Source: Brumimicrobium oceani (GTDB lineage Bacteria > Bacteroidota > Bacteroidia > Flavobacteriales_D > Crocinitomicaceae). From it: a DNA stretch of 64,000 nucleotides. The notes beneath the pieces are model-generated. The model made no database searches. It saw nothing but the letters and a program-made list of their open reading frames with translations, and was not told the DNA's origin. Shown one piece after another: positions 43,624 to 53,451 of this stretch; the first letter of the stretch is position 1, and every line of letters begins with the position of its first letter. The stretch covers positions 186,001 through 250,000 of the forward strand of contig NZ_QFRJ01000001.1 in NCBI RefSeq assembly GCF_003143775.1, given 5' to 3'. The position numbers were made by a program, and so were the translations under genes.

Positions 43624-46600
43624 TTATCTAAGTAAATTCACGCTCCCCATTTCTTCCATATTTTCGTCTGTTCTTAATTTCTTAAAGCTGATTTTCCAAA
43701 CGTAGGTACCTTCTGGAACGAAAATGGTATTTTTTGCGCCATAAGTTCCGTCCCAACCGTAAGCCGGATCATTACTTTCGAAAATCATTTCTCCCCAGCG
43801 GTTATAGATTTCTAATTTGTAATCTAAAGGATCAAATCCGGAAGTAAATACAGGTTTAAATGTTTCATTGTATTTGTTTCCATCTGGAGTGAATGAGTTC
43901 GGAACATAGTAAATTAAATCTTCAAAATACGGTAGTTCTCCGATAATGGTATCGGCACACCCCAGCTCACTGTAGGCGATTAATTGCACATTGTAAACTA
44001 CTTTAGGGTCATTATTATAAACGGAATAAACGTGCGTTGGATTGATTTCATTGCTAAATGAACTATCTCCAAAATCCCAATCATAAGTCACAGCTCCTGA
44101 AGATTCGTTGGTAAATTCTGCTTCGTTATAGAAAGTAGAAAGCTCTTCTGGTGTCACAGAGAAATCCGCGATTGGATAATCGTCAATGCAGATGTAATTA
44201 TCTTTTGTAAGATCAGCTGTACAACCTTTATCAGATTCAACTTCCAAATTAATATCATAACAACCTGATTCGTTGAACGCATAATTGATATTACAGCCAT
44301 CTATCGTCTGATTTCCATTAATTGTGAAGCGACAGGTATTTCCAACTCCAGGCGTCAGACTCGTGATGTTTATCTCATCACCAACACAACCTTCTGTTAC
44401 ATTGGCAAAGAAATCTACCACTGGATTTGGGTGAACGGTAACATCAACTTCATCTGTTGCCGTACAATTTAGAATCGAAGTTCCTGTCACAGTATAAGTC
44501 ATGGTTCCTACTGCTTGAATAAATCCAACTCCGTCTGTAACGCCATTATCCCAAGTAATTACCGCTCCATCAGGATTATTGGCTGTAAGTATTACAATAT
44601 CACCTTCGCAAACTTCAACATCTGGACCAGCACCAATAATTGGAGGTGCAGGATCTGTTAAAGTTATAGTCACGGTTTCGGTTGTTGTACACACATTACA
44701 TTGGTCATCAATTATTGTGTAATCAACATAAGTTCCTTCTGCTAATCCTGTAATAATATATTCTCCGGCAGCATCTGAAGTAAATGGAACAGCCTGACCG
44801 CCATCAAAACTAATTTCATAATCAGTTAATGGATCAAAACCTGAAAGTGTAATTGTTCCATCTGTTCCGCCGCAAGTTGTAGGACCTGTCGTAGAAGCAA
44901 CAATTGTAGTTGGAGGAGTATAAGAATCAATTGTAATTACGTGATTCACATTAATAGAATTTCCACAATCGTCTGTCACGCTATAAATTCTAGTAATTAT
45001 TTCTCCATTACATAAATTTCCATCCGAACTTTCAGAAACAAAAGCAACGGTAGGATTTACGGTGCAATTATCGGCTTCATCTGTTATTACCGCAATGTCA
45101 ACTGCTGATACATCACTATTACATTGTACTGTTGTTGGAGTTGCATCACTTGCTGTTGGCACAATATCATCATCAATAGTGATTAGTTGTGTGACGTCAA
45201 TATTATTTCCACAATCATCCGCTATGTTGTAAGTTCTTGTGATAGTTTCTGGACAAGTATTCCCATCAGAAACATCGCTTACGAAAGTCACAGTTGGAAT
45301 AGTTGTACAATTATCCGCTTCATCTGTAATTAAAGTACTATCAGGAAGTGGAACATCGCCAATACATTGAACCGCAATAGAAGCAGGTGCTGTTCCTGTT
45401 GGATTAATGTCATCATTTATCGTGAATTCTTGGGTCACATCTATGCTATTTCCGCAGTCATCTTCGATATTGTAAGTTCTAGTAATAATTTCTGGACAAG
45501 TATTCCCATCTGAAACATCAGAAACGAAAATTACTGTTGGATTAGCAGTACAATTGTCTGCTTCATCCGTGATTAATGTCACATCAGCAGCTGGTAAATC
45601 AGTAATACATTGCAGGGCGACTGGTGCAGGAGCAGTTCCTGTTGGCTTGATTGTATCGTTTATCACAATATCTTGCGTACAAGTGACGATAACCCCACAA
45701 GTATCCGCAATTTGGTAAGTTCTAGTAATTGTTTCAGGACAAGTTAAACCATCTGAAACATCACTAACAAATGCGAAAGAAGTGGAGTCAATTATTCCTC
45801 CAGTTGGAATAGTTGCAGAACCTCCAACAGCTATAAATGCATTGAAATTGGCATAAGGCGGCTGTTCTGTAATGTCACAAATTGCTTCTAAGTCTGCCGG
45901 ACAAGTGATGTCTGTAATTGCAGGAGAAACAGTGACCATTAATTGGTCTGATGAATAGCAATTTACCCGTTCTGCGGTAATAGTGTAGTAAGTTATTCCA
46001 TTAGGTGGAACAAAGCCAACGCCATCTGTAACTCCATTATCCCAAGAAAGATTCGCTCCTTCAGGATTGTCGGCATTTAGGGTGATTGTTGTTCCTTCAC
46101 AAACTATCTGGTCTGGACCTGCATTGATATAAGCAGCCGTTGGATCATTAATGTTTATGGAAACATTTTCTGTATTTGTACAAGAAGGACAATCTGCATC
46201 TGAAACGGTATAATTTGTATAAGATCCCGCAGGGAGCCCTGTGATTACATATTCTCCAGCGGCATTTGTAGTAATTGAATTTGTAGCACCACCATCATAG
46301 CTCATTTCATAATTTGTGTTTGGATCAAGTCCTGAAATTGTAATCATTCCATCCGTTCCTTCACAAGTTGTTGTTCCTGTTCCTGAAACGGTGAAAGTAG
46401 GAGTGTAGGAGTCAACAAGAATTGTGTGATTCACATTAATACTATTCCCACAATCATCTGTAACGCTATAAACACGCGTAATTATTTCTCCATTACATGA
46501 ATTCCCATCTGAATTTTCTGAAACAAAAGCAATAGTTGGGTTTGCCGTACAATTATCTGCTTCATCTGTTATGACTGCTATATCAACTGCTGGAACATCT

Positions 46601-49600
46601 GTTAAACATTGAACTGTTGTTGAAACATTACTCGCTGTGGGTAAAATATCATCATTTATTGTGATGGTTTGAGTTAAATTAATATCGTTTCCACAATCAT
46701 CTGCAATATTATAGGTTCTTGTAATGATTTCTGGACAAGTTGCTCCATTTGAAACATCTCCAACAAAAGTTACTGTTGGATTTGCTGTACAATTATCCCC
46801 TTCATCAGTAATTAAATTCACATCAGCCGTAGGAACATCACCAATACATTGAACAGTTAAATCTGCAGGAGCAGTTCCTGTTGGATTTGTATCGTCGCTG
46901 ATTGTGATGGTTTGATTTACATCTGTGAAATTTCCACAATCATCCGTAATTCTATAAGTTCTCGTAATAATTTCAGGACAAGTATTTCCATTTGAGACAT
47001 CTCCAACGAAAGTCACTGTTGGATTTGTAGTGCAATTATCTGCTTCATCTGTAACAACTAAAATGTCTGGAGTTGGAACATCACCAATACATTGAACAGA
47101 AATTGGAGTAGGATTACTAGCCGTTGGAGCGATATCATCATTTACCGTAATAGTTTGAACAACGTCAATATTATTTCCACAATCATCAGCAATGTTGTAA
47201 GTTCTTGTGATTGTTTCAGGGCAAGATGCTCCATCAGAAACATCAGAAACGAAAGTCACTGTTGGGTTTGCAGTACAATTATCTGCTTCATCCGTGATTA
47301 AGTTAACATCTGCAGCAGGAACATCGCCAATGCATTGAACAGTAATGTTCGCAGGAGCAGTTCCTGTAGGATTAGTATCATCATTTATCGTAATTGTTTG
47401 AACAACGTCAATGTTATTTCCGCAATCATCGGCTATGTTATAAGTTCTAGTCACAATTTCTGGACAAGTATTTCCATCAGAAACATCAGAAACATGTGTG
47501 ACGATTGGATTTGTGGTACAATTATCAGCTTCATCTGTAATTGAATTGACATCTGCCGCTGGTAAATCCGCAATACATTGAATGTTTAAATCTGTTGGTG
47601 CAGTCCCTGTAGGCAGGATATCGTCGTTAATTGTTATTGTTTGTGTAACATCAGTGAAATTCCCACAATCGTCCGTAATTCTGTAAGTTCTAGTGATGAT
47701 TTCAGGACAAGAATTTCCATTTGAAACATCTGAGATAAAAGATACTGCTGGACTTGTTGTGCAGTTGTCTGCGGCATCCGTTACAGCAGAAATATTTGGT
47801 ATGGGAGCATCTCCAATGCACTGTAAACTTAAAGCAACAGGGTTGCTAGCTGTCGGTGCAATATCGTCATTTACTGTGATGGTTTGAGTAACATCAATAT
47901 TGTTTCCACAGTCGTCTGCTATGTTGTAAGTTCGAATAATGACTTTTGGACACGAACTGGTGTCAGAAAAATCATTAACCCAAGTAATCGTTGGATTTGT
48001 CGTACAATTATCTGTTACATTGGTAATGGAAGCAATGTTTGGAACTGGGATATCAGTGATACATTGAAGGGATAAGTCAGCAGGTGCCGTTCCTGTTGGC
48101 GCAATAGTATCGTGAATGATTATGGTTTGAATAAGATCAATACTATTTCCTTCTTCGTCTGCAACATTGTAGGTTCTTGTGATTGTTTCAGGACATGAAT
48201 TTCCATCTGAAACATCACCGAGATGAGTAATGATTGGATTTGCAGAGCAATTATCAGATACATTTGTAATTTCGTTAATATCTGCTGTGGGAACATCAGA
48301 GGCACATTGAGCGAAAATATCTGCCGGAGCAGTTGCGCTTGGAGGGATGGTATCTTGAACCGTAATTGTGAAATTTAGCGTATCAAAGCAGTATCCATTG
48401 TCTATATTGAGTGTAACCTGCGTTGTTGAATTCCCTGTAAAAGTTGGATCCGGGCAGGTGTTACAAGAAAAATCTGAAGCAGGAAGCCATTCGTAATTAT
48501 TGATTGGATCAAGATTGTATTGAAGTGTTGCAGAAGGGCAAATTGTGGTGTCGGTAATGGAGGGTGGATTAAAAGGGCAAGGACAATAATCTTGTTCGAT
48601 GAGATTGGTGATAATCGTAGTCGTCATATTGACATTTGTGGAAAAGATTAAGCTGTCAATTTGAAAAGTGGTTGGAGTAGTTGACAGCGTGTGAAAAGAC
48701 TCTGAAATTACGTCGTCGCTGCATAGCAAATCAGGTGTGCCGTTAATTGCAAGGAAAAGTATGTTTTGGTTGTTCGCAGAATTATTAAAGTTACATGTTA
48801 GAAAGGTTTTGTTTTGGTTCTGTGAGTAGACAAGAGATTTAGTTGATGCATGTAAAACTTCTTGATCAAATTCATCGCCAATAGATTTCGTATATAGGGT
48901 AACTCCATTACTGTCTATGCCAATAACGCTCATTTGTTTGTCATTTAGACTCGTTATTTCTGAATTCATGTATAAAATGTAATGGTTAGGATTTACAATT
49001 TCTGTTGTTACACCAAAATCATAACCTGTACCACCATAAGTTTTAAACCATATCATGTTGAAATTGGTATCCAATTTTGCAATAAAAGCATCATCTCCTC
49101 CTTGTCCAAAAGAATTTGTTTTACCAGTCACAATATAACCGATATTTGGGTCAAAAACGACGTCAGAGGCCAATTCAATATTTGCACCTCCGAAACTGTA
49201 TTCACTTAAAATGTTTCCGGTTGAGTTCATCCTGACAAGGGAAACACCCCTCAATCCAGGCCCGATAGATTCACTATTAAAATTTAATAGAATTTCATTG
49301 TTAGGAAGTGCAAGAATACTCCAAATATGATCGTTAAGTCCTTGACCTATTATTTTGGACCAAATTATATTTCCTGTAGGGTCAAGTTTTAAAGCTAAAC
49401 CATCGGTTGAACCAAAGGTCGAGGAATTTACACTTGCGCCAAGATAAATGCTACCATCATCGTGTTCAAATATATCGCGTGTGGCATCTATATCTCCAAC
49501 GGGGTCTCCTATTTGTTTTTGCCAAATTACATCCCCCAAAGAGTTCAGCCGCATAACAATTGAGGCGCGAGTTCGGCTAAGCGAGTAAGTTCTAAATGAA

Positions 49601-49899
49601 CATAGAATATCTCCATTCGCAGCTTCGAATAATCCCATAGGAGTTCCGTTTTCATTGCCAGGAAGCCCGTATGCTTTACTCCAAATTACCGTTCCGGTGT
49701 TGGACAAACGCGTCAATATAATATCTTCACCCCCAGATCCAAATGATGTTGTGGTTCCTCCGATTACCACATCAGAATTGGAACACTCAATTAAAGCTTC
49801 AACTTTTTCAGTATTTGGACCACCAATTATCTTTGTGGATATTTGAGAAAAAGAAAAACTGCATAATGAAATAAATAAAAATAGTAATGTAAGTCTCAT
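43624..49899 (-). CDS. Giant T9SS type B surface protein with HYR-like repeats
   Basis: 2091 residues: a signal peptide (1-18, ending FSFSQ), a beta-propeller-like region of about six 'GGxDxxxxKLDxxGNIIWSKxxGG' repeats (about 22-400), and an Ig-like region with Cys (about 440-515). Twelve HYR-like repeats of about 81 residues follow, each with QC, NC, CP and CG cysteines, arranged as eight (about 516-1160) and four (about 1330-1655) separated by Ig-like domains (TTCxGTDG, 'AGPD..VCEG'). The end has PKD-like modules (DFSVTPEELSTFYNEAEFTNESSG) and the gliding-type T9SS B domain (PNSFTPDGNKYNETFKPVF, IYNRWGEMIFES, WDGTYG, VPEGTYVWKI). It is likely a secreted adhesin or matrix protein. No sprF-like gene is adjacent. 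Confidence 0.92.
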   Translation of the reverse strand: MRLTLLFLFISLCSFSFSQISTKIIGGPNTEKVEALIECSNSDVVIGGTTTSFGSGGEDIILTRLSNTGTVIWSKAYGLPGNENGTPMGLFEAANGDILCSFRTYSLSRTRASIVMRLNSLGDVIWQKQIGDPVGDIDATRDIFEHDDGSIYLGASVNSSTFGSTDGLALKLDPTGNIIWSKIIGQGLNDHIWSILALPNNEILLNFNSESIGPGLRGVSLVRMNSTGNILSEYSFGGANIELASDVVFDPNIGYIVTGKTNSFGQGGDDAFIAKLDTNFNMIWFKTYGGTGYDFGVTTEIVNPNHYILYMNSEITSLNDKQMSVIGIDSNGVTLYTKSIGDEFDQEVLHASTKSLVYSQNQNKTFLTCNFNNSANNQNILFLAINGTPDLLCSDDVISESFHTLSTTPTTFQIDSLIFSTNVNMTTTIITNLIEQDYCPCPFNPPSITDTTICPSATLQYNLDPINNYEWLPASDFSCNTCPDPTFTGNSTTQVTLNIDNGYCFDTLNFTITVQDTIPPSATAPADIFAQCASDVPTADINEITNVSDNCSANPIITHLGDVSDGNSCPETITRTYNVADEEGNSIDLIQTIIIHDTIAPTGTAPADLSLQCITDIPVPNIASITNVTDNCTTNPTITWVNDFSDTSSCPKVIIRTYNIADDCGNNIDVTQTITVNDDIAPTASNPVALSLQCIGDAPIPNISAVTDAADNCTTSPAVSFISDVSNGNSCPEIITRTYRITDDCGNFTDVTQTITINDDILPTGTAPTDLNIQCIADLPAADVNSITDEADNCTTNPIVTHVSDVSDGNTCPEIVTRTYNIADDCGNNIDVVQTITINDDTNPTGTAPANITVQCIGDVPAADVNLITDEADNCTANPTVTFVSDVSDGASCPETITRTYNIADDCGNNIDVVQTITVNDDIAPTASNPTPISVQCIGDVPTPDILVVTDEADNCTTNPTVTFVGDVSNGNTCPEIITRTYRITDDCGNFTDVNQTITISDDTNPTGTAPADLTVQCIGDVPTADVNLITDEGDNCTANPTVTFVGDVSNGATCPEIITRTYNIADDCGNDINLTQTITINDDILPTASNVSTTVQCLTDVPAVDIAVITDEADNCTANPTIAFVSENSDGNSCNGEIITRVYSVTDDCGNSINVNHTILVDSYTPTFTVSGTGTTTCEGTDGMITISGLDPNTNYEMSYDGGATNSITTNAAGEYVITGLPAGSYTNYTVSDADCPSCTNTENVSININDPTAAYINAGPDQIVCEGTTITLNADNPEGANLSWDNGVTDGVGFVPPNGITYYTITAERVNCYSSDQLMVTVSPAITDITCPADLEAICDITEQPPYANFNAFIAVGGSATIPTGGIIDSTSFAFVSDVSDGLTCPETITRTYQIADTCGVIVTCTQDIVINDTIKPTGTAPAPVALQCITDLPAADVTLITDEADNCTANPTVIFVSDVSDGNTCPEIITRTYNIEDDCGNSIDVTQEFTINDDINPTGTAPASIAVQCIGDVPLPDSTLITDEADNCTTIPTVTFVSDVSDGNTCPETITRTYNIADDCGNNIDVTQLITIDDDIVPTASDATPTTVQCNSDVSAVDIAVITDEADNCTVNPTVAFVSESSDGNLCNGEIITRIYSVTDDCGNSINVNHVITIDSYTPPTTIVASTTGPTTCGGTDGTITLSGFDPLTDYEISFDGGQAVPFTSDAAGEYIITGLAEGTYVDYTIIDDQCNVCTTTETVTITLTDPAPPIIGAGPDVEVCEGDIVILTANNPDGAVITWDNGVTDGVGFIQAVGTMTYTVTGTSILNCTATDEVDVTVHPNPVVDFFANVTEGCVGDEINITSLTPGVGNTCRFTINGNQTIDGCNINYAFNESGCYDINLEVESDKGCTADLTKDNYICIDDYPIADFSVTPEELSTFYNEAEFTNESSGAVTYDWDFGDSSFSNEINPTHVYSVYNNDPKVVYNVQLIAYSELGCADTIIGELPYFEDLIYYVPNSFTPDGNKYNETFKPVFTSGFDPLDYKLEIYNRWGEMIFESNDPAYGWDGTYGAKNTIFVPEGTYVWKISFKKLRTDENMEEMGSVNLLR
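44925..45915 (-). repeat. HYR-like tandem array 2 (4 units)
   Basis: Four units: one diverged (ITCPADLEAICDIT...) and three like array 1. The last unit of each array has the same variant (QC...NH.I.(V/I)DSYTP) followed by a TTCxGTDG domain, so array and flank were copied as a block with an offset of about 1490 bp (46608 to 45118, and 46018 to 44525). Confidence 0.8.
46403..48352 (-). repeat. HYR-like tandem array 1 (8 units of 243 bp)
   Basis: Eight units of 81 codons. Each has (D)xxxPTGTAPA...QC...DEADNCT.NPTV.FVSDVSDG.(S/T)CPE.ITRTYNIADDCGN.IDV.QTITINDD. Units alternate GTAPA and ASNP versions, suggesting a two-unit ancestral duplication. Periodicity is exact enough for recombination. Confidence 0.85.
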
Positions 49900-50038
49900 A
49901 GCTCAAAAATAATATTCTTAAGATTAAAACGTCTGATTCTTGGGGATAGTTGTTTTTATTGTACTGTATTTGGTCAGAAATAGACCAATGTAAAAGAGTA
50001 CTATTTCCAAGCCATTACAAGTGAGTTGGTTAAAAACT

Positions 50039-50071
50039 AAAACCCTTGAAAAAAAGTATTCCAAGGGTTTT
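50039..50071 (-). terminator. Hairpin downstream of the AAA/VWA operon
   Basis: AAAACCCTTG (50039-50048) pairs with CAAGGGTTTT (50062-50071), ten base pairs, about 190 bp after the stop of the 126-residue gene. On the minus strand it is followed by AGTTTTTAACC. Confidence 0.7.
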
Positions 50072-50107
50072 ATTCTAATCACACATTGAGCTATTGATTC
50101 GTACTAC

Positions 50108-50222
50108 CTGTTTAAATCGCAATAAGGACTATCGTTTAACCTTGATTTTTCCCCTAAAACAATTCACCTTGGTTGCCGAATGTGAACATAAAAACTCAGT
50201 TTTTTATTTTCCGAAGGATTTG
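50108..50222. repeat. Intergenic repeat A (partner at 57325-57448)
   Basis: TTTAAATCGcAATAAGgacTATCGtTTAA at 50111 and ATTTTCCGAAGGATtTG at 50206, with about the same spacing as in the copy at 57325. See the partner entry. Confidence 0.6.
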
Positions 50223-50263
50223 CTTTGGATTACTGATTGGATTGCAGATAATTCATTTTTGAT

Positions 50264-50644
50264 TTATGTTTGATGAATAACTAAATCCAAACAGCGATTC
50301 AAAACAATCTGGTTAATTCTCCGGTTTATTTCTTTGCTGAAAGTATGATAATTTTCATATTCTTCTATTGTGAATTGCCCAATGATTATTCCAATTATCT
50401 CTCTTTTAAAAGCTTGGTTTTTTGAGAATAAAGCCACCAAAGCCGCCTCTTTCTTTAAATCGGGTAATTGATCTAATCGAATTTTAGAGGATTTTAATTG
50501 CCTGTGTAAATGCACAAGCAATAATTCACTTTGCATTTTTATTATGGGTCGCAGTACCTTGTTTTGAAAATCTTCCTCTGGAGTTGCAATTCCTTCTAAA
50601 ATTTCCTGGGGTAAATCTGGACGTTCTTTCTTCTCTCTATTCAT
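50264..50644 (-). CDS. Small protein downstream of an AAA ATPase, unknown
   Basis: 126 residues, helical and charged, with no signal or TM. It has no motif known to me. It overlaps the AAA ATPase gene by 8 bp, so it is co-translated with the ATPase and the VWA protein, and it may be a partner or regulator of that pair. Without homologs I cannot go further. Confidence 0.6.
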   Translation of the reverse strand: MNREKKERPDLPQEILEGIATPEEDFQNKVLRPIIKMQSELLLVHLHRQLKSSKIRLDQLPDLKKEAALVALFSKNQAFKREIIGIIIGQFTIEEYENYHTFSKEINRRINQIVLNRCLDLVIHQT

Positions 50645-52097
50645 ACAGCGATCCTAAAATTTTATCGACAAAACTCATTCCTTCATTGTCTAATTTTTTC
50701 TTTGCTAATTGTTTGTACTCAACAAGTCCCCAAAGAATTAACTCTTTCATGAAAATGGAATCTTTTTTGTTTAGATTTGGAGCGTATTTATCTAATACAG
50801 CGTCCATTGGTTTTACCTTCTCAAATTGTTGAGCATAGTTTTCATCTTTTGAATTAAGTGCCAATTCAAAATCGTTTTCATTCATAAACCATTCTACCAC
50901 AGCGTCAAATTCATCTGTAATGCCTGGTCTTTTCAGTTTTTTAAGCGGACGAAACAGTTCGTTAAATGTTGACTTAACAGCTAGTCCAATCAAGTTACTT
51001 GCTACGTTTTCGGCACCAATTTGTTCTCCCTCATAAACCAATTCCACTTTCCCATTAATTGCTGGAGTGATGGCTTCAAAGTCAGTCATGCGAATGGTAG
51101 TTTGGTTTTCACCATTGGCCAACATTCTTAGTTCAGCTGCAGAAACTAAGTTTTCATACATTGTTATACTCATTCTTGCAGAAACACCGCTATTGGCATC
51201 GATATAAGGGGATTCTCTAGCCTCAAAAACGATTTGCTCCAAAAGCGATTTCGCAATTTCTGGTACATAAATGTTTTCGTTTTTGACCTCAGAAATCACT
51301 TCTTGTTGTGTTATTTTTTTAGCAATTTCAATAGACTTTGGATAATGTGTCAAAATCTGAGAGCCAATTCTGTCTTTTAATGGTGTTACAATACTTCCGC
51401 GATTGGTGTAATCTTCTGGATTGGCAGTAAAAATAAAATTCACATCCAATGGCAAACGCATTTTGAATCCTCGAATTTGAATATCTCCTTCTTGAAGAAT
51501 GTTAAACAATGCTACTTGAATTCTGGCCTGCAAATCTGGAATTTCGTTAATTACAAAAATGCAGCGGTTAGCCCTTGGGATCATTCCATAGTGAATTACG
51601 CGTTCATCGGCATAACTCAGTTTTAATGTCGCTGCTTTAATTGGATCAATATCACCAATCAAATCTGCTACTGTAACATCTGGTGTTGCTAATTTTTCGT
51701 AGAATCGTTCGCTTCTGTGCAGCCATTCTATTTGTGTTTCATCTCCGTTTTCATTGATGGTCGCTTTACCGTGATGAGAAATAGGATAGAAGGGATCATC
51801 ATTAATTTCAGAACCTTTGATATAAGGAATGTATTCGTCTAATAATGAAATCATCGAACGGGCAATTCGAGTTTTCGCTTGTCCTCGCAATCCCAAAAGA
51901 TTAATATCGTGTTTCGAAAGAATAGCAGTAATAATTTGTGGAATTACCGTATCTTCATATCCCAATATACCTTCAAAAATTGTTTCTTTATTTTTTAGTT
52001 TGGTAATTAAGTTTCCACGCAATTCATCTTTAATTGAGCGAGAGGTATAGCCTGACTTTTTAAGTTCGCCGAGGGTTTTTATTTCTAAGTGATTCAT
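50637..52097 (-). CDS. MoxR/magnesium-chelatase-type AAA+ ATPase
   Basis: 486 residues. Walker A is LLGLRGQAKTRIAR (68-80, Lys75). The Walker B region is RCIFVINEIPDL (178-189), where the usual Asp-Glu is Asn-Glu, then FTANPEDYTNRGSIVTPLKDRIGSQ (sensor 1 / arginine area). A helical N-terminus (1-45) precedes it, and an insert (about 100-165) has ISHHG and DVTVADLIGDIDP. This belongs to the ChlI/MoxR group, which works with VWA proteins to remodel or load metal into partners. The VWA protein is encoded just upstream (27 bp). Substrate unknown. Confidence 0.88.
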   Translation of the reverse strand: MNHLEIKTLGELKKSGYTSRSIKDELRGNLITKLKNKETIFEGILGYEDTVIPQIITAILSKHDINLLGLRGQAKTRIARSMISLLDEYIPYIKGSEINDDPFYPISHHGKATINENGDETQIEWLHRSERFYEKLATPDVTVADLIGDIDPIKAATLKLSYADERVIHYGMIPRANRCIFVINEIPDLQARIQVALFNILQEGDIQIRGFKMRLPLDVNFIFTANPEDYTNRGSIVTPLKDRIGSQILTHYPKSIEIAKKITQQEVISEVKNENIYVPEIAKSLLEQIVFEARESPYIDANSGVSARMSITMYENLVSAAELRMLANGENQTTIRMTDFEAITPAINGKVELVYEGEQIGAENVASNLIGLAVKSTFNELFRPLKKLKRPGITDEFDAVVEWFMNENDFELALNSKDENYAQQFEKVKPMDAVLDKYAPNLNKKDSIFMKELILWGLVEYKQLAKKKLDNEGMSFVDKILGSLYE

Positions 52098-52124
52098 ATT
52101 TTGAACTATTTTTTTTAATTGAAA

Positions 52125-53306
52125 TTATCTGAGGTTTCGTTTTTTGTTTTTTTCGTAATCTTCAAAAATCATTTGTCCTAATCCTTGAAGCCCAGTGTAG
52201 AATGCTTTTCCTTGATTGGCTTCGGTAAATTCTTCAACAAAGGATTGCAGATATGGGTCTCTGGCAATCATAAATGTCGTGATTGGAATTCCTAATTTTC
52301 TAGCTTCTTTGGCTTTATTCATGCATTTTCCAGTAATATGAGGATCCAATCCATTACTGTTTTTATAGTATTCTCCGTTGGGTAAATTTAAACAACTTGG
52401 TTTTCCATCGGTAATCATAAATATTTGCCGATTCGCTTGTTTCTTTCTTCTGAGAATATTTAGCGCTAAGTTTAATCCAGCGACGGTGTTGGTGTGGAAA
52501 GGACCAACTTGTAAATAAGGCAAATCTTTCACCGTGATTGGCCAAGCGTCATTTCCAAAAACAATAATATCTATACTGTCTTTGGGATAACGGGTTTTAA
52601 TTAATTCAACCAAAGCCATGGCTACTTTCTTAGCTGGTGTAATTCTGTCTTCACCATACAAAATCATACTGTGGCTTATGTCTATCATTAAAACTGTGCT
52701 CATTTGTGCAGAATGATGCGTATCATTAACGACTAAATCCTGTTCTGTTAATCTGAAATCATCGATTCCATTATTTGTGAAAGCATTTTTCACACTTTCA
52801 GTAATGGCAATCTGATCTATACTGTCACCAAATGAATAATTACGTATTTCGCCCGTTTTGTCTTGTCCTGCTCCTGTATGTTTGGTTTTATGATTTCCTT
52901 TTCCTGATTTTTGTAAATCTCCAAATATCTGATCTAAGGCCCGTTTTCGAATGACTTGCTCTGTTTTTGCTGTAATGACCAAACCATGCCCATCTGGTTT
53001 ATCTTCATCGTCTTTGATGTAACCGTGTTTCTTTAAGTCTGCAATAAAGTCTTCTTTCGTGTATTCATCAGTATATAGATTGTAGTCTTTATTTAACTGA
53101 TCCATCCAATTCAGGGTTTCGTCTACATCTCCAGAAGTATGAACAATCAGCTCTTGGAATATCTCAAGCAATCGTTCGAAAGGCGTTTTTTCTTCCTCCT
53201 GATATTTGGTGAAAGTGAAGCTAGACTTTTTCAGTATTTCTTTGTCTTTATCGGTCATATTTTTGTCTTGTGAAAGTTCTTTAACTAAATTCCCTAGGGT
53301 TAACAA
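52125..53306 (-). CDS. VWA domain protein, partner of the AAA ATPase
   Basis: 393 residues. The N-terminal half is helical with a low-complexity linker (KSGKGNHKTKHTGAGQDKT). The VWA domain is about 200-385, with MIDAS motif MIDISHS (207-213; Asp209, Ser211, Ser213), FGNDAWPI, the Thr in VGPFHTNTVAGL and MITDGKPSC. No signal peptide, so cytoplasmic. AAA+VWA pairs (ChlI/ChlD, CbbQ/CbbO, MoxR/VWA type) act as a motor plus adaptor. First gene of the operon VWA / AAA / 126-residue protein. Confidence 0.88.
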   Translation of the reverse strand: MLTLGNLVKELSQDKNMTDKDKEILKKSSFTFTKYQEEEKTPFERLLEIFQELIVHTSGDVDETLNWMDQLNKDYNLYTDEYTKEDFIADLKKHGYIKDDEDKPDGHGLVITAKTEQVIRKRALDQIFGDLQKSGKGNHKTKHTGAGQDKTGEIRNYSFGDSIDQIAITESVKNAFTNNGIDDFRLTEQDLVVNDTHHSAQMSTVLMIDISHSMILYGEDRITPAKKVAMALVELIKTRYPKDSIDIIVFGNDAWPITVKDLPYLQVGPFHTNTVAGLNLALNILRRKKQANRQIFMITDGKPSCLNLPNGEYYKNSNGLDPHITGKCMNKAKEARKLGIPITTFMIARDPYLQSFVEEFTEANQGKAFYTGLQGLGQMIFEDYEKNKKRNLR

Positions 53307-53451
53307 TTATTCATGAATTTAGTTTAAACAATGGAATCAGGTATTTTTTCTTACATACAAAAAAATGAAATAAACCCATTAAAATCTCCAACTTCGTAAA
53401 CAAACTGGATTATGAAATGTTGTTTTGGTGACAAATAATTCTAGAGCAGTC

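Larger units (their letters stand above)
49900..50263. other. Gene-free region with terminator and repeat
   Basis: A terminator hairpin at 50039-50071 and repeat A at 50108-50222 (listed). Otherwise AT-rich. Confidence 0.5.

Noticed and set aside
47092-48075. Several plus-strand open frames of 60-70 residues, similar to each other
   Set aside because: They are shadows of the 243 bp tandem repeats of the giant T9SS gene; their mutual similarity comes from the repeats.
44925-48352. Regular repeats that could look like a CRISPR array
   Set aside because: Units are 243 bp, coding, diverged throughout and without unique spacers; there are no cas genes.
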